From Guadua angustifolia (Eukaryota; Streptophyta; Magnoliopsida; Poales; Poaceae): DNA of 64,000 bases. The stretch is from positions 37,096,539 through 37,160,538 of the forward strand of contig CM070501.1 of the NCBI GenBank assembly GCA_036346375.1, read 5' to 3'. Position numbers and translations under genes: made by a program. Position 1 is the first letter of the stretch, and each line of letters starts with the position of its first letter. Shown here piece by piece: positions 50,094 to 62,039 of the stretch. The notes beneath the pieces are model-generated. The model did no database searches. It saw only the letters and a list, made by a program, of their open reading frames with translations, and was not told the DNA's origin.

Positions 50094-50963
50094 TTTTTGG
50101 CTTTCTGAATTCTCATGGGGGCCTAGCATTGTCTAGTTTAGCCAAATGCGGTAGGATCTAGAGGAATAGTTCAAGCAGGATAAATATGTGGCGCATGCAC
50201 TAGTACGCTACAGTTAAGTACATATCAGAGGTATGCTAGATGAAGGCATGAAGCTGTACGTGTGTCATCATGCCATACCATGATTTGCCATGCCATGCAA
50301 TGCTACATCTACATGCTATGTGCAATTATGTTTATGTTATGTGTGATGACGATCCTTCAGGGTTGCATTGGTAAAAATAGTTGTGGTAGTAGCCATGCGT
50401 ACATATATAGGCCTAGCCAGTGCCTGCCCCACTACTAGCATGAACAGTTGGGTTCGAATAATTTCGATCCCCTGATGGGAGGAATATATCCTTGCTTTCG
50501 TAAAGTTTGATTTGACTATTGCTTTCACGTCATGAGCTCCTGAAGATCATTTCCTCGGTGAGGCATGTTCTCTGCCTTTTTCTCCACCTCTCAGCATCCT
50601 CCTCCATTTCCTTTTTTTTTCCCTTCTAGAAATTCACCTTGAGATCGATCTCCACCTAAAGTTGTACCGTGCAATGTATCCGGTCGATCTATAGGTTAGG
50701 AGATCTTTGCTACCATTTCGTTGCTGGGTTGTCCTTTGGTGTCTGCCTAATGCCTATACCTGGTGATCAACTTTAGCTAGTCACCAACGATAGTGTAGCA
50801 TCCTTCAACTTTCACTGTTTGTTAGGATAGAATTCTGAATTCCTAGTAGCAGCCCGACCCTTGCGTGTGACCAGAATCACACAGAATGGTATCATATCCG
50901 AAATGAAAAGGTTAATTTCTAGCAATGGCATCCTTATACAGAATTTCATGTGTTCATCAAAGA
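50094..50963. other. Intergenic, no gene recognised
   Basis: The sequence is mixed composition with no long conserved frame. A CATGCCATACCATG-type short repeat lies around 50268-50305. Confidence 0.55.
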
Positions 50964-50980
50964 CCCCGTATATATATAAT

Positions 50981-51399
50981 TTTCGATAAAGGAAGCTTTT
51001 ATTAATCTTAGTAAATTACATCAAGTTGATACAATTATACTAAGAAGACTCCCGGTCTCTACACAGCTAGGGTGTACACAGCCAAACACACACACAAGAA
51101 AAGACAAAGGACCGTCGCGGCAAACTACATCACGCAATATTGTCTTCAAGACTATCCACCATCATAGCAACATTTGGACCGCGATAAAAGCTCTCCAATG
51201 ACAACGCCTCCAAGAAGGACTCGATACGCACACGCACCGCCATTGCTATGATCCAACCAATGAAGGCCAGACCAAAGTTTTCACCTCAGAGAGTAAATCC
51301 TCATACTACAAAACAATGCTTTCAATAAGGCCATTGTCTAGGCACAACCAACTAAGATCAGACCTAGGGATTTCTCCCTGAAATCGAAGTACCGGAGAT
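50981..51399 (-). mobile_element. Short non-LTR retroposon (419 bp) with 17-bp TSD
   Basis: CCCCGTATATATATAAT is repeated exactly at 50964-50980 and 51400-51416. Read on the minus strand the insert starts CCGGTACTTCGATTTCAGGG and ends CCTTTATCGAAAA. The T/A-rich ...AATAAAAGCTTCCTTTATCG tail fits a common grass retroposon family. It has no ORF. A long TSD and A-rich 3' end point to LINE-mediated retroposition (SINE or LINE 3' end). Confidence 0.7.
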
Positions 51400-51416
51400 C
51401 CCCGTATATATATAAT

Positions 51417-52214
51417 ATATGCACTGTCGGATGCCAAACTTAAAGCTAGCTCTGTTCTTGCTTAGGCACTCCATGCAAAGAGCTGCTTCGTGGTCACGCG
51501 AAGAATATTCGCATGCTGCTTCTGAAATGTCGATTTTCAGGTGTTTTCAGCAGGATGTTTGCTGTATTCTTTTATTCTTTCCAGACGCTTAAATTGTGAG
51601 CTTATATACAGGGTGTCGTGTCGATAAGTTCTTGTTAGTACCCCTGTGAAAGTAGCAGATCGACGAACACACAACAATATGGCATTTGGCATCAAAGATT
51701 AATTGTTTATCTGTGGCGAGAATCTTTATGTCCCATCGTTTAATTGCTCCGCCCTTTCTGTGTTGCTGACTAGGGAGATTCCAGACGGGTTCTCTGTGTA
51801 TCCTGGAGGATAAGGATATGTATGACTAGTGACTTAGCACACTCCTAATTAATTAAATAACACGAGCAAAAAGAACAAGCCTTATGAATGCTAATGGTTG
51901 TCTTTGCAAGAATATTGGGCAGCTGTCACCTACTCCCCTGCAACTGGGACTACCAGACTATGATGATCGTGAGGTTCGATATCCAGAGAGCAAGTCGCAC
52001 AGCTAGAATTTTCAAAAAAAAAATCTATGACCCTATTTGTTTGAACTTTTTTTTTCTCAGATTTAAAATTAACAAATAGTGCTTCTATGCTTTCCCTCCC
52101 AATACAAGTTGCAAAAATCTTAAAGCAAGTGAAACAGTAAATAATCACCATCTAACCTTCATGTATGCTTTAATATTTGTGCAACTTTTAAAAATAGCTC
52201 TCAAAACTAAAAAA
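51417..52214. other. Intergenic with a dispersed repeat
   Basis: 52078-52190 is copy 2 of the repeat also at 16400-16520 and 60845-60910 (ATGCTTTCCCTCCCAATACA, AAATCTTAAAGCAAGTGAAA). No gene is seen. Confidence 0.5.
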
Positions 52215-52442
52215 AAAATCAAAGCCTTACCAAATGTGTGGCTTTTAACTGAGTTTTTTAAAAGGCACAAACCTTCGTATAACTAAGAGCCAAAATTCAT
52301 CGGAGATGTGTGTTTTTTTTTTTGCTTAATAAAGGTTTATTTTAGACCAATGCAACTGAAGTTAGGGTAAAACTACCAAACTCTGTCACAAATAAAAGCG
52401 GCTTACTTTTAATCTGCTTAAACGAAAAGCTTATTGTTAATA
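52215..52442. mobile_element. Diverged copy of the MITE at 63257-63548
   Basis: Ordered shared blocks include GTGGCTTTT, TTTTTTAAA.GCCA/GGCA, AAAC.TTC.TATAACTAA, GAGCCAAAA/AGTCAAAAG, TAGA..AATGC.ACT and AAGTTA.GGTAAAA. Termini are eroded, so limits are approximate. Confidence 0.55.
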
Positions 52443-53557
52443 GGATCGTTGCTCGGCCCAGGTAGCTTTTTCTGAGGCAGTTTTATCGATCCATACCAGT
52501 CTGTAACTTTTTCTAAGGGCCCAATTAAACGGCCCATTCTAAACGTGGTGCAGCTAGGCCTCACCTAGGCCCACGGACCATCGTTGTCTTTGGTTCGGCG
52601 TGGTACCTCTTAGTAGAAGTACAGTTTGCAGAATTATATATATAAAAAGTACATGTTTGCTGATGGGCTACACAGGCCATAGGCCAACCCAACCAGCAAT
52701 TTTTTGATTTTTTCTCTTTGTCATGAAGCTTCTTTCTTCCAGCGAAAAATGCTTGCTTGCGGAGTTGCAAACGAAAGTATAGACCTCCGAAAAGGAAAAC
52801 CGAATGTTAGACAAGTGTCTCCTAATTTTTTAATAAAACTTATTTCGTTGGAAAGAAGAGTCCTAGATCCCTTAGTTGCAGCAAAGTCATATGCCGGAGG
52901 CCTAGAGCACTAGTTGTACATGGGAATAATCGATGATTTGCCTTAATTATTTGTATCATTGATAATTTATTCCGTGATATCTCACTGATATGTGAGTTCT
53001 AGAACCACATGTCAGTGAGACAAACGGGACAAACAATCAATTACACCAACTAAAAAGAGGTAAATGATCAATTCTCCGTGTGGCATGATTGGAGCATGTA
53101 CCTAGCTACATGAACATTCAAGACAAAAAGGAAACGAGTTGAAGAAGAAGAAAGCAAGTACAGTTCCAGCCTTTCATCAAATTTGCACAACAAGTCGTGT
53201 GGAAGTGGAGTCGAGCGAGGAAGAGATGATGATGATGAACCTAAAGCGAAAATGTGGTCTAGGATATCCAAAGCAATGTGGATCCAAGTGGTTTGACAGA
53301 GTTGTTAATACCTACGTCTGTACAAGGCCGTAACGTACCATACATTGTGTCTTAAATCTGAACGCACGGCTCAAAGTTGCTTAGTATAGCAACTATTATC
53401 TACTACGGTCTTCTGCCTTTAAGGTCAAGGAACAGAGTAAACACTTTGTCTAGCACCGCAGGTAACTTACAGACGCACGCACGTACCTGACGACGGAACG
53501 ATCGACCTACCGAACGAACGCCAGTAGGACCACTACGAGGCACTAGTACGTACTTAG
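52443..53557. other. Intergenic, no gene recognised
   Basis: Small frames near 52561-52913 and 53068-53333 lack domains and splice context. Confidence 0.5.
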
Positions 53558-53804
53558 CAGGGCCGGCCCTATGGTTTAAGAGGCCTGGGAAAAAAACTAA
53601 CAAAAGCATCGTTTCAAAAGAAAAGCATCCAAGGGGAAGGATCCTCACACCTCATTGGTCTAGGTAAAGATAACAGATATGTTCCTACGGGCTAAACTTA
53701 TCTATCACCTGTATATATTTGTGAAGGATGCATTAGATTTGGAACTCTGTTTGCGCTGGGTCCTAGGCTGTCGCACATATTGCCCAGGCCTAGGACCGGC
53801 CCTG
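53558..53804. mobile_element. Short hAT-like MITE (247 bp)
   Basis: The left end CAGGGCCGGCCCTATGG and right end ...CCTAGGACCGGCCCTG give perfect inverted CAGGGCCGG termini, a terminus class common in grass hAT elements. Candidate 8-bp flanks (GTACTTAG, TTAGTCGG) share only TTAG, so the TSD is unconfirmed. Confidence 0.65.
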
Positions 53805-56214
53805 TTAGTCGGTAGTATTAGACGTGTAGAAAGCTGTAGAGGGAACTGGTAGTGTACGAGACAAGGACCATTGCAGACTGCAGAGATCGAAGCCTGCAAC
53901 CGCAAGCAGCGGAGGGGACGCGGGAATACTATAGCTGAGGGAGGGGGGGTGCTCACGGGCGCACGATACGAGCGTTACACCACGTCGATCGGCACATGAT
54001 GGCCAGGACCGCTCGACCGACAGGAGCAACGAGCGCTTAAATCCGCTTCGCTTCCGTACGATCGACACCCAACCGAACGAACAAACGCGCCTTGAATTCG
54101 TCCATACGCTAACTCCGATCTCTCTTTTGATTGTTCGCCCGTGCGTACGTGCTTGCCTCACGCGGCGACGGTCGAGTCACGTCATGCGTCCTCGTGCCTG
54201 GCCATTTCTGCATGCCTTTGCTAACCAGCGCGTGCGGTGCGGGTACGTGTGACCGCCCAAGAACAGGGGACGCTGCAGATCTGCTGCAATGTGGATGACG
54301 TGAGAATTGGTTATGTAGTACCACTAACGGTAGGTTCTGTGCACGGTTCTCCGCTAACCGTAGTACTCTCTCTCAAAAAGTTTAATGAGCCACCGGCTTT
54401 GCTTAAGTTACCCCCACTGCATTGAAGCCTTATTCCCACATCTTTATCGAATCTGACGGTACGCTTACAGCTGCTGTTGGTGCAACGCGCACGCACTGCT
54501 GCCATCAACGGTTTGCAGCTGTCTGTGCAGTCGCACGGTGGTCAGGACCGGCAGCAGATGTATGCCATTTGGATCGCCAATATCCGTGGGGTCGTGCTAA
54601 CACCTAAGTTAGATGCATCTGACATCTCAGCAATTCCATGTCAAACCTGCATCCGTAGTCAACACCTACTGAAGGCACCACTTCACCCTCTGCCTAGGCT
54701 GGATTTTTTGACCATGCAAGCGATCGACGCCGAGCATCCCGGTTGTCAAATGCTACAAATTTCAACGAACCACACCTTGACGAAGGCAATTAACCTCAGT
54801 TTTAGCACTTTACAAGGTGACAGATGCTATGAGCTTCTTTCTTCTGAACTCATCAGCTTCTCATTCTCTCAGTCCCAGTAGTGTCAGTGTGTCGTCGCCG
54901 CAAAATTCCTTGTGGTCACCCTTCTTTGTCGCTCCGAGTGTCGAAGAAAGCGACCTGCCTTGACGTGCTCTGCGTGTGTCGATGAACACGACGACGATGA
55001 CATTACATCTACCGACAAAAGTAATAACGAACGGTGTGACAACACAGCACCTACCAGGTCTCAAGAGTAGTTCGTTGTTTGTTGTAGTTTCAACGGTAAT
55101 GGCATGACAGCCACTCCCTGATGCGGCTAATAATCCTGTGTGAAATGCGCAGCGGAGCGTATCGCCGTGGATTTTTATGCCCTTCCAGCTGTTTTTGCTC
55201 CTTGACACCACAGTTGCCGTGGAGGCGCATGTCTTCGTCTCATGCCCGGTCCAAAGTTGCCCCCAAATCGCTCGATTTGGGGCTCACCAACGCTCCTCCA
55301 CAGGAAATATTTCATGTATGGCGACCTTGGTGCCTTGCCGTCGCTCTTCATGACTTGTCATCCCTCTCCGTTGCTCTCGAGCCTCAACCTGAGCCTTAGA
55401 ACGAGACATGGAACGAGATCGAGAGGCAGCATGCAGGCGACGCCAGTGACAGCGGGGAGGGAGGAAGGGGAGCATGACGTCTCCTCCAATGCTTCCTAGC
55501 TACATCCCCATCGGCATCGCGGCTAGGCCAATCACAGCCGTACCTTCGGTGTAGGATGGAGGATCATTCTATGCGCGTTAGGATTTGGGTGAGGCTGTGG
55601 TGGGGTGGCAGCATTGATTAGAGGGAGGTAGGAATATTCACAAGTTCGTAGGCGTCCGAACTCGGAAGTGGCAACCCTTGGCTGCCTAACTTGGCCTCCC
55701 ATCCCGGCATGCGAACGCAGATCTGGTCACGTGACGTCCCAGTCCGTCTGAAACGCAGCAGTGTAATGGTAAGCCTGGGTAGCCAGGAGCCAGCCCTGTG
55801 CATGTGCCGAAAAGCCATAGAGGCATAGAATACTGTACTGCCGCTTGCATCAACGCAGATCGTGCAGCCAGAAAGCCCACACTATTCACCCCCGACCCCA
55901 GTCCCCCCTCCCCGGTCGTTTGACGCGAGCACACAAGTCACCATCCGTCGCCGCACGCGCGGCATTAGCGAAGCGAGTAGTAGAGTAGTAGCGATAGCAC
56001 CGCACCGCACCGCACCGCACCGCCGAGTCACTCCGCACTCGCGCTAGTGGAGCGGAAGGCCTGGCTGGCGGCTGGCCATGCCTCGCGCGTGGTAAACTCG
56101 CACCGAAACCGCAGTTTTCCATCGGTCGCCAACGCACCGCAGCACGGCACGTTCGTTCGCGGCGGCCGAGGCAAGCGACCCTTTTGTAGTTTGACAGGCA
56201 CTTGCGCCCCGGCG
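53805..56214. other. Intergenic and promoter region of the DUF688 gene
   Basis: No domain-bearing frame is seen from 53805 to 55600. The last 300 bases become GC-rich and contain a (CACCG)5-like run at 55997-56023. The in-frame ATG at 56047 would lengthen the DUF688 protein by 56 residues but is considered part of the 5' UTR. Confidence 0.45.
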
Positions 56215-58457
56215 ATGCGGGCGGATCGCGTGATGGCGGAGCGGGGCAAGCGGATAGACGTGGGCGCGCCGCTCCGCTCGGTGCGCCGGGCCGACGCGCT
56301 GCCCTACCACAAGGCCGACCTCAAGTCCGGCCCCGTTCGGCACCCGGGCGCCGTGCCCTTCGTCTGGGAGCAGCGCCCCGGCCAGCCCAAGAGCGTCCGC
56401 ACCCACCGCCCTCCCAAGCCCCCGCTGGCGCAGCCGTCGGAGCACGGCGGGGAGGACGAGATCGACACGAGCCCCTACCACGATGCCCTGGGGGACCGCG
56501 GTCGCGAGGCTCTCCATGGCGTCGCCGCCTATGGGTCCCGAACAACTGGCACCGCAGCGCGTAAGGAGGGGGAGAGGGTGGAGGTGGTCATTGATGCGAA
56601 GAAGGAAGTGAAGACGCAGGAGACGGTGGCTGCAGTACTACGGAAGGAAGAGGACGACGATGACGAGGAGGAGGAGTGGTTCTCGGACGCGCTCGACACG
56701 CTTTCTCGGACGCAGTCCTTCACCGTGAACTGCAGCGTCAGCGGCCTCAGCGGCATGCCGGACGCCGCCCCCGGCTCTGCCGCCGGCGCCGAGCCAGGCG
56801 CACGCGGCTTCATGATGGACCGCTTCCTGCCGGCCGCGCAGGCGGTGGCCGTGGGCTCCCCGCAGTCCACTTTCCGGAAGGCCGGCGCGGTCAGTGCCAC
56901 CGGCAACTCTGGCCGCGAACTTGCGCGTGCGGCTGCGGCGAATGTGAGTACGGGCAGCGGCGATGATCGCGCGAGGAGAGCGCCTGTCCAACTCCCCTAC
57001 CAGCATCTGCCTCCCAATTACTTGTCTTGTAACTATCCGAGACGTGAGGAGCGTGAAGAGGAGGAGGAAGAGGATGACGATGACTACGATGTGCATAGTA
57101 CCCGGGGTTTTGCATCCAAGGGGTGTGGTTTGCTCCCTTCTTTGTGTGTGAAAAGCTCCTTGTTACTCCTGAATCCAGTGCCTGTGATGAAGCGTGGCAA
57201 GGCTCATGGGGGGGACAGGGGGTTGCCGTCCAAAGGCAGAGGCCAAAAGGCACCGAGTCCGCTTGCCCGGAGCTCACAAAACAAGCATTTTGGGTGTGAT
57301 TCCAATGGGGTATATATGTGGATGCACATTACATGCTTTATGAATTCAGTTATATTGCTTGTTGTTAATGTTAGGAACGATCATTCTTAGTTCTAACTAT
57401 CTAAGGTTTTGTTGTTGCAGCAATCCTGGGAAGAAGTGTATAAGTACAAGTTGGAGCAGAAGTATCTTCCTCAAGTAGAGGATGGGAAGAGCAAGCTGAC
57501 AAGCAAGTCGAACCAGCTCACATTCTGGAGTGACTCGCAGACTAGGGATGGATCATCACCATTCTACCACTCCATAGGTGGTGGTGTGTCTCCCTACCAC
57601 AGGGATGTTGTGGTGTCGCCATCAAGTAAAGCAAACGGGTCATTTGGAATTGGAGATAAAGATGAGAAAATGTGTAGGAGCAATGGCTCGAGTTCACTTG
57701 GAAGAAATCATGATCATGGTTCATTGGTTGGATCAGACCACAGTAGTTTAAAGGGATCAAGCTCCATGAGCTCAGGGCTGGATAGAACAGTTCATGAAGA
57801 TTCAATGGATCACCGTGGAGATATTGAATCAGAAACTAGCCACTTGGCTCTGATACTGGATTCGAAGGTATCTTTGAATGCAAGCGGGTATGACTCTCAG
57901 CTTGAAGGACGACAGACAGTCGAAAGGAATCCTAGTGGGAAAGGTCAAGACAATAATCCACTGACAGAAAGGATCTCTAAAATTACAGAACCCACATTGT
58001 TAACACCTTCTGGAAACCCAGCATCAGTGAAAATGGATGATGGAAATCCTTTCACTCATGATGCTAGTCAGGATGGTCCACTACAATCAGAAGATAGTAC
58101 TGTTATCAAAAAGGAAATTATGCCTTTGCAATCTCTACTCCCGTTACCGGTCCCAAAATCACCTTCAGAATCCTGGCTTTCTCGCACTTTGCTATCTGTT
58201 ACAAATAAACCAACTGTGCCATATTTTCTTGGAATTCAAGTACAGCCGAAGAAACAAGGTCCCTGGTCCCTGATGCATCCAAAGGGGCATGATCTTAAAC
58301 CTTCCAGGCCACGGAAAATAAGATTTGCAGATGTAATACTTTACTTTCTTTTGTTTTGCTTCTATTTCCATCCATCACAAAGCCGTTACTGAATGTCCTT
58401 ACTGCCCTTCTTATTTAGGTGGTAGAAAGGCCTAATTTGTTGGATTCAGAGATATGA
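56215..58457 (+). CDS. DUF688-type protein, three exons, 681 aa
   Basis: Exons 56215-57309, 57421-58332 and 58419-58457 join in phase 0 with GT-AG introns (GGG|GTATAT...TTGCAG|CAA; GAT|GTAATA...TTTAG|GTG). The N-terminal motif around residues 35-62 reads DLKSGPVRHPGAVPFVWEQR then PGQPKS, the hallmark of plant DUF688 proteins. Two acidic stretches follow, EEDDDDEEEEWFSDALDTL near residue 147 and EEEEEEDDDDYD near residue 282, then SWEEVYKYKLEQKYLPQVED at the exon 2 start. The end is KIRFADVVERPNLLDSEI, where exon 3 replaces the read-through frame. The middle is Ser-rich and low in conservation. The function is unknown; an intrinsically disordered regulatory or nuclear role is only a guess. The ATG at 56215 was chosen over 56047 because the family starts shortly before the conserved block; 56233 (MAERGKR) is another option. 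Confidence 0.88.
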
Positions 58458-59339
58458 AGTCTTCCCAGAAGACTAATATATATTTACGATATGAAGCATG
58501 GAGGACATCAGGGTGGAATATCTGCCAGCACCCAATGGTTCCCTAGATGTGTCTCCTCTTTCTGCTGTTGCAGTGATGACTAGGAGCAGCTGCTGATTAC
58601 CAGCGCGTTGGTAATTTCAATGCTCATGCTATGTTTGCATACTATATGCTTTATGTTGCTCAAGGTAAGTTGGTGGCGGTTTAAATCTGTTGTAAATCAT
58701 ATATCTATACAGGATCACTTCTGTTTGCTTCCTCATTGTCCATAACTCATGTAATTCTATGCAGTCCATGAAAAAGTTGAGTTGATCTTCAAATGTAAGC
58801 GCATGAGATGTATCATAGAATAAAATCAAAATAAGTCAGGCTTCCATTCCTGACAAATTTTCAGTGGAAGCATATACCACCCCTTGATCCATGTCTCAGT
58901 TGTTTCCAATAATGCTGTCATTCGTTCTTCATGATATGCTAGTATTTGATGGAACTGCATTTAGTGCCTTATCTGATTTGGTAGGAGTGTAGGACCGTAA
59001 GTTTATTCAATGTATTTGATGTCTAGTGATTGCATTTGCCACGAAGTTTTCGGTGATTGGCTTTGAGACGGAAGATATATTACAAGCAGAAAGCTTGAAC
59101 CCTGTGAAGCTTTAGAGGTAAGCTTGAACCCTGTGAAGCTTTAGAGGTTGTCCTGTGATGAACTTGAACAGAACAACCTAGATAGCTAACGCGTGATCTC
59201 AAGACACAGGAACCTCATAGCGAGTATGGGCGGTACATTTCTATTGAATATAAAGAGCATAGCTGGAATGCTGCGCATTTGTTTAACGAAGTGCTAATCC
59301 ACGTCAGGCCTCCTGTTTGGTCTTGACCATGGATACAAA
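58458..59339 (+). other. 3' UTR and downstream flank of the DUF688 gene
   Basis: Stop-rich sequence with transcript-like composition extends to about 58850. A small direct repeat, GTAAGCTTGAACCCTGTGAA-like, occurs twice at 59090-59148. Confidence 0.5.
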
Positions 59340-60530
59340 TTTCAGCAAATTCTTTTCGGGCCATCACGAAAACCAAATTACGTGCCGGATAAAAAAATGT
59401 TAAAAAAAATTGAAATTGTTATATTAATTTCATTTTTTCGGCGAAATTTCATGATTTTTGGCCGTTTTTGAACTTTTATGGCCGGATTTGGTCCAATAAT
59501 CCTTAAGAAAGTCATATTTTATGAAAAATTATTAAAAAACCAAAATTTTCAGACATTTTAAAATTTTGACAGAAATATTGTCAGATTTTTATAAACTTGT
59601 ATAACCTTGATAATGATTTGAAAATTTTATGGTACTATGTTTAGTAGTGTAGGATCATACAAAAAAAATTTCAAAATAATTGAACTTCATTTGTTATCTT
59701 TAAAAAATCAAAAACAGAATGAACATAATTGGGACAGTAACCTTGTCAGAATTTTATAAATTTTCTCGAGTATGATCATGATTTAAAATTTTTATGAGAG
59801 ATTAAGAATTGCCTCAGTACCATTATTTAAAATTTTCCAAAAAAAATAACTTTTTCGTTTGACCAATCAAATCTATATAAGCATTGAACTTTATTTGTTA
59901 TATCTCGAGTATGATCATGATTCAAAATTTTTATGAGATCTTAAGCATTTTCTTATCACTCTTCTTTAAAATTTTCAAAAATTTTAAACTTTTTTTATTT
60001 CTAAAGCAAATCTATGTATTGATCATCAGGCTTTTATTAGAACATAGCATTCTCAGAATTTTTAAAAATTAATTAAGCATGATCATCATCTAAAAATTTT
60101 ATAGAAACATTAATGTTACATCAGGGACATCCACAAAAATTTTCAAAATTTTTTAACATGGTTTGAACAATTTTTCATTTTGTTCAAGTTTGTCGGTAAG
60201 CCTTTTAACAGGTAGTAGCACTATTCAAAATTTTTAAAAATTTATGAAGCATGATAATCATCTGAAAGTTTTTTGGGGAACATAAGTGATGTGTCAGAAA
60301 CCTCCATAAAAAATTTCAGAAATTTTTGACATTGTTTAGACCATTTTTTGTTGAAATTTGCCAAAATTTCAGCAATTTCGCTTGAAATTTGGTCCTAAAA
60401 TTCCCGATTTGAATTTTGCTTTTTGAATTTTGTCCGAGTTTTATCTGAAATAACAAGATTTCGCCAAAATTTTAGATTTCGGTGGGGAGTGAGATATAAA
60501 CCAAAAACGAAATTTGGAACCCTGGTCTTG
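59340..60530. repeat. Degenerate AT-rich tandem repeat block
   Basis: Variants of (A)TATGATCATGATT(C/T)AAAATTTTTATGAGA recur at about 59765, 59905, 60070 and 60245. Each is followed by a run containing ATTTTCAAAATTTTT, giving a period near 150-170 bases. The flanks have GAAATTTCATGATTTTTGGCC on the left and CCGATTT/AAATTTCGG-type motifs on the right. It is probably a decayed transposon. Confidence 0.55.
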
Positions 60531-62039
60531 ACTAGGTGCATTCTTATGTCTCTATGTCCTTTTAAGGATAAACCATGATTATTGGACGAGAGTCTACTAC
60601 TGCACTGAATATGTGCTGTTCAACTAGGACACTGCTGTCTGCTGGTCCTATTTTATTTGCCAGGTCTAAGATATTTTCTTGTGCTCATCAAATATCAAAA
60701 AGCATTTGCTGCTCTTGATTCTGAAGACTGTATAGACTGTAGACAGATGCTATGTGTTCCTACTTGCTGAACTTTAAGGTTTGATATTTTTCAAGTTGCG
60801 CTCGTCATGCATTTAGATGCAATATTATGAGCAGTGCTTTAGTATTTTTCCTTCTAATATAAGTTACATAAATCTTAAAGCAAATGAAGAGATAAATAAT
60901 CATCGTACCTAGCGATGTGTCAATTGCACTGGATGGTTCATGCAGAAACGAACCTGTACGTGCCTATGAAGGGCGACAGTGATTCTTAATCATTTATTAG
61001 TTCCTTTGCCAAAGCGTGTACTATGTGCAACAGCAGGCGCTTCGGTTTCCATGTCCATCGGGTCGAACAGCTTCTGATATTCCTGTACAATTCGGGTCTA
61101 TTTGATAGAACCTCAGATACTGCTTTTCTAGATCTAGATCTAGCTTCCTGAAGGATCTCGTCCATCTTATATATGTCTGATGTCTCCTGATCTCTTATGT
61201 GAACTTCCTTCCCTGCACTAACCTTTAAAACCGCGTCTTCCCTGCAATTACCTTTAATCTGCTCGTTTTATTTAAGCTATGCTTTGTGCTATGAATGTGG
61301 TTGGGAAATTGTGTTTTGTTTCTTATATTTTAGAATTCAGCAACCCATTGCATAACTGGATCCATAATCCATTACTTGACCAGATTCTTTGTAGAGACGG
61401 ATGAATACTCGATAGGAAAGAACATTACGTAGCAATGGCAAATGAGAGGTTTGAACGATAGGCATTATTCGTTTGCTCGAATTTCACAGCCGTGTAATCC
61501 CCGTTTCTCCCGTAAACGAACCACTCATTGGCTCCTGCAACTCACCGATAACGCCATTCCTCGACAAGCAGAAAGTGGGGAAAAAAATTATGCTAATAAT
61601 ACATCGTTAAAGGGACCAAACCAAGCGGTGCCCACTCTAGATCTTTTCTGAAATCATTAGGTGAAAAGCTTCTGCCACTGGGCCTACCAAATACAGCACG
61701 ACAAGTGCTCAGCAACAATACGCTATAGGCCCAAAAGTACATACTCCACGGCCTCGACCTCATCGAGCCACGCAACGCAACTACGTCAAACAACAGCACT
61801 GATCCAACAGAGAGCAGACACAATCAAATGGCGGTCGGGCCATAAGCTTCTTCATTCTTGTTCTGTAAAATTGCCGTTTAAACATCGCAGATCACTTTGA
61901 CATGTACAACGTAAATCGCAGGCGGCAGATCGGTGACTCGATGATGCTTGCTCTACTAAACCACATGCAACAGATACTAGGAGCCTGCATCCTCTTTAAC
62001 TCATTCGCGATTCGTAGACAAACGTGCTTCGAAACCTAT
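60531..62039. other. Intergenic and 3' UTR of the cysteine oxidase gene
   Basis: 60845-60910 is copy 3 of the dispersed repeat. 61440-62039 is moderately GC-rich with chance frames on both strands, and the 3' UTR of the minus-strand gene probably covers part of it. Confidence 0.5.

Noticed and set aside
48374..50136. Two independent LINE insertions in opposite orientation
   Set aside because: The halves are collinear at the junction and share one TSD pair, so a single twin-primed insertion is simpler.
50240..50310. microRNA-like hairpin near GCATGAAGCTGTACG
   Set aside because: Resembles miR167 only over a few bases and no matching star arm was found.
56047..56214. 56-residue N-terminal extension of the DUF688 protein
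   Set aside because: Not family-like, lies in GC-rich leader; the conserved region starts soon after 56215.
56044..57277. Several long minus-strand ORFs over the DUF688 gene
   Set aside because: Antisense shadows in GC-rich coding sequence; no domain similarity seen.
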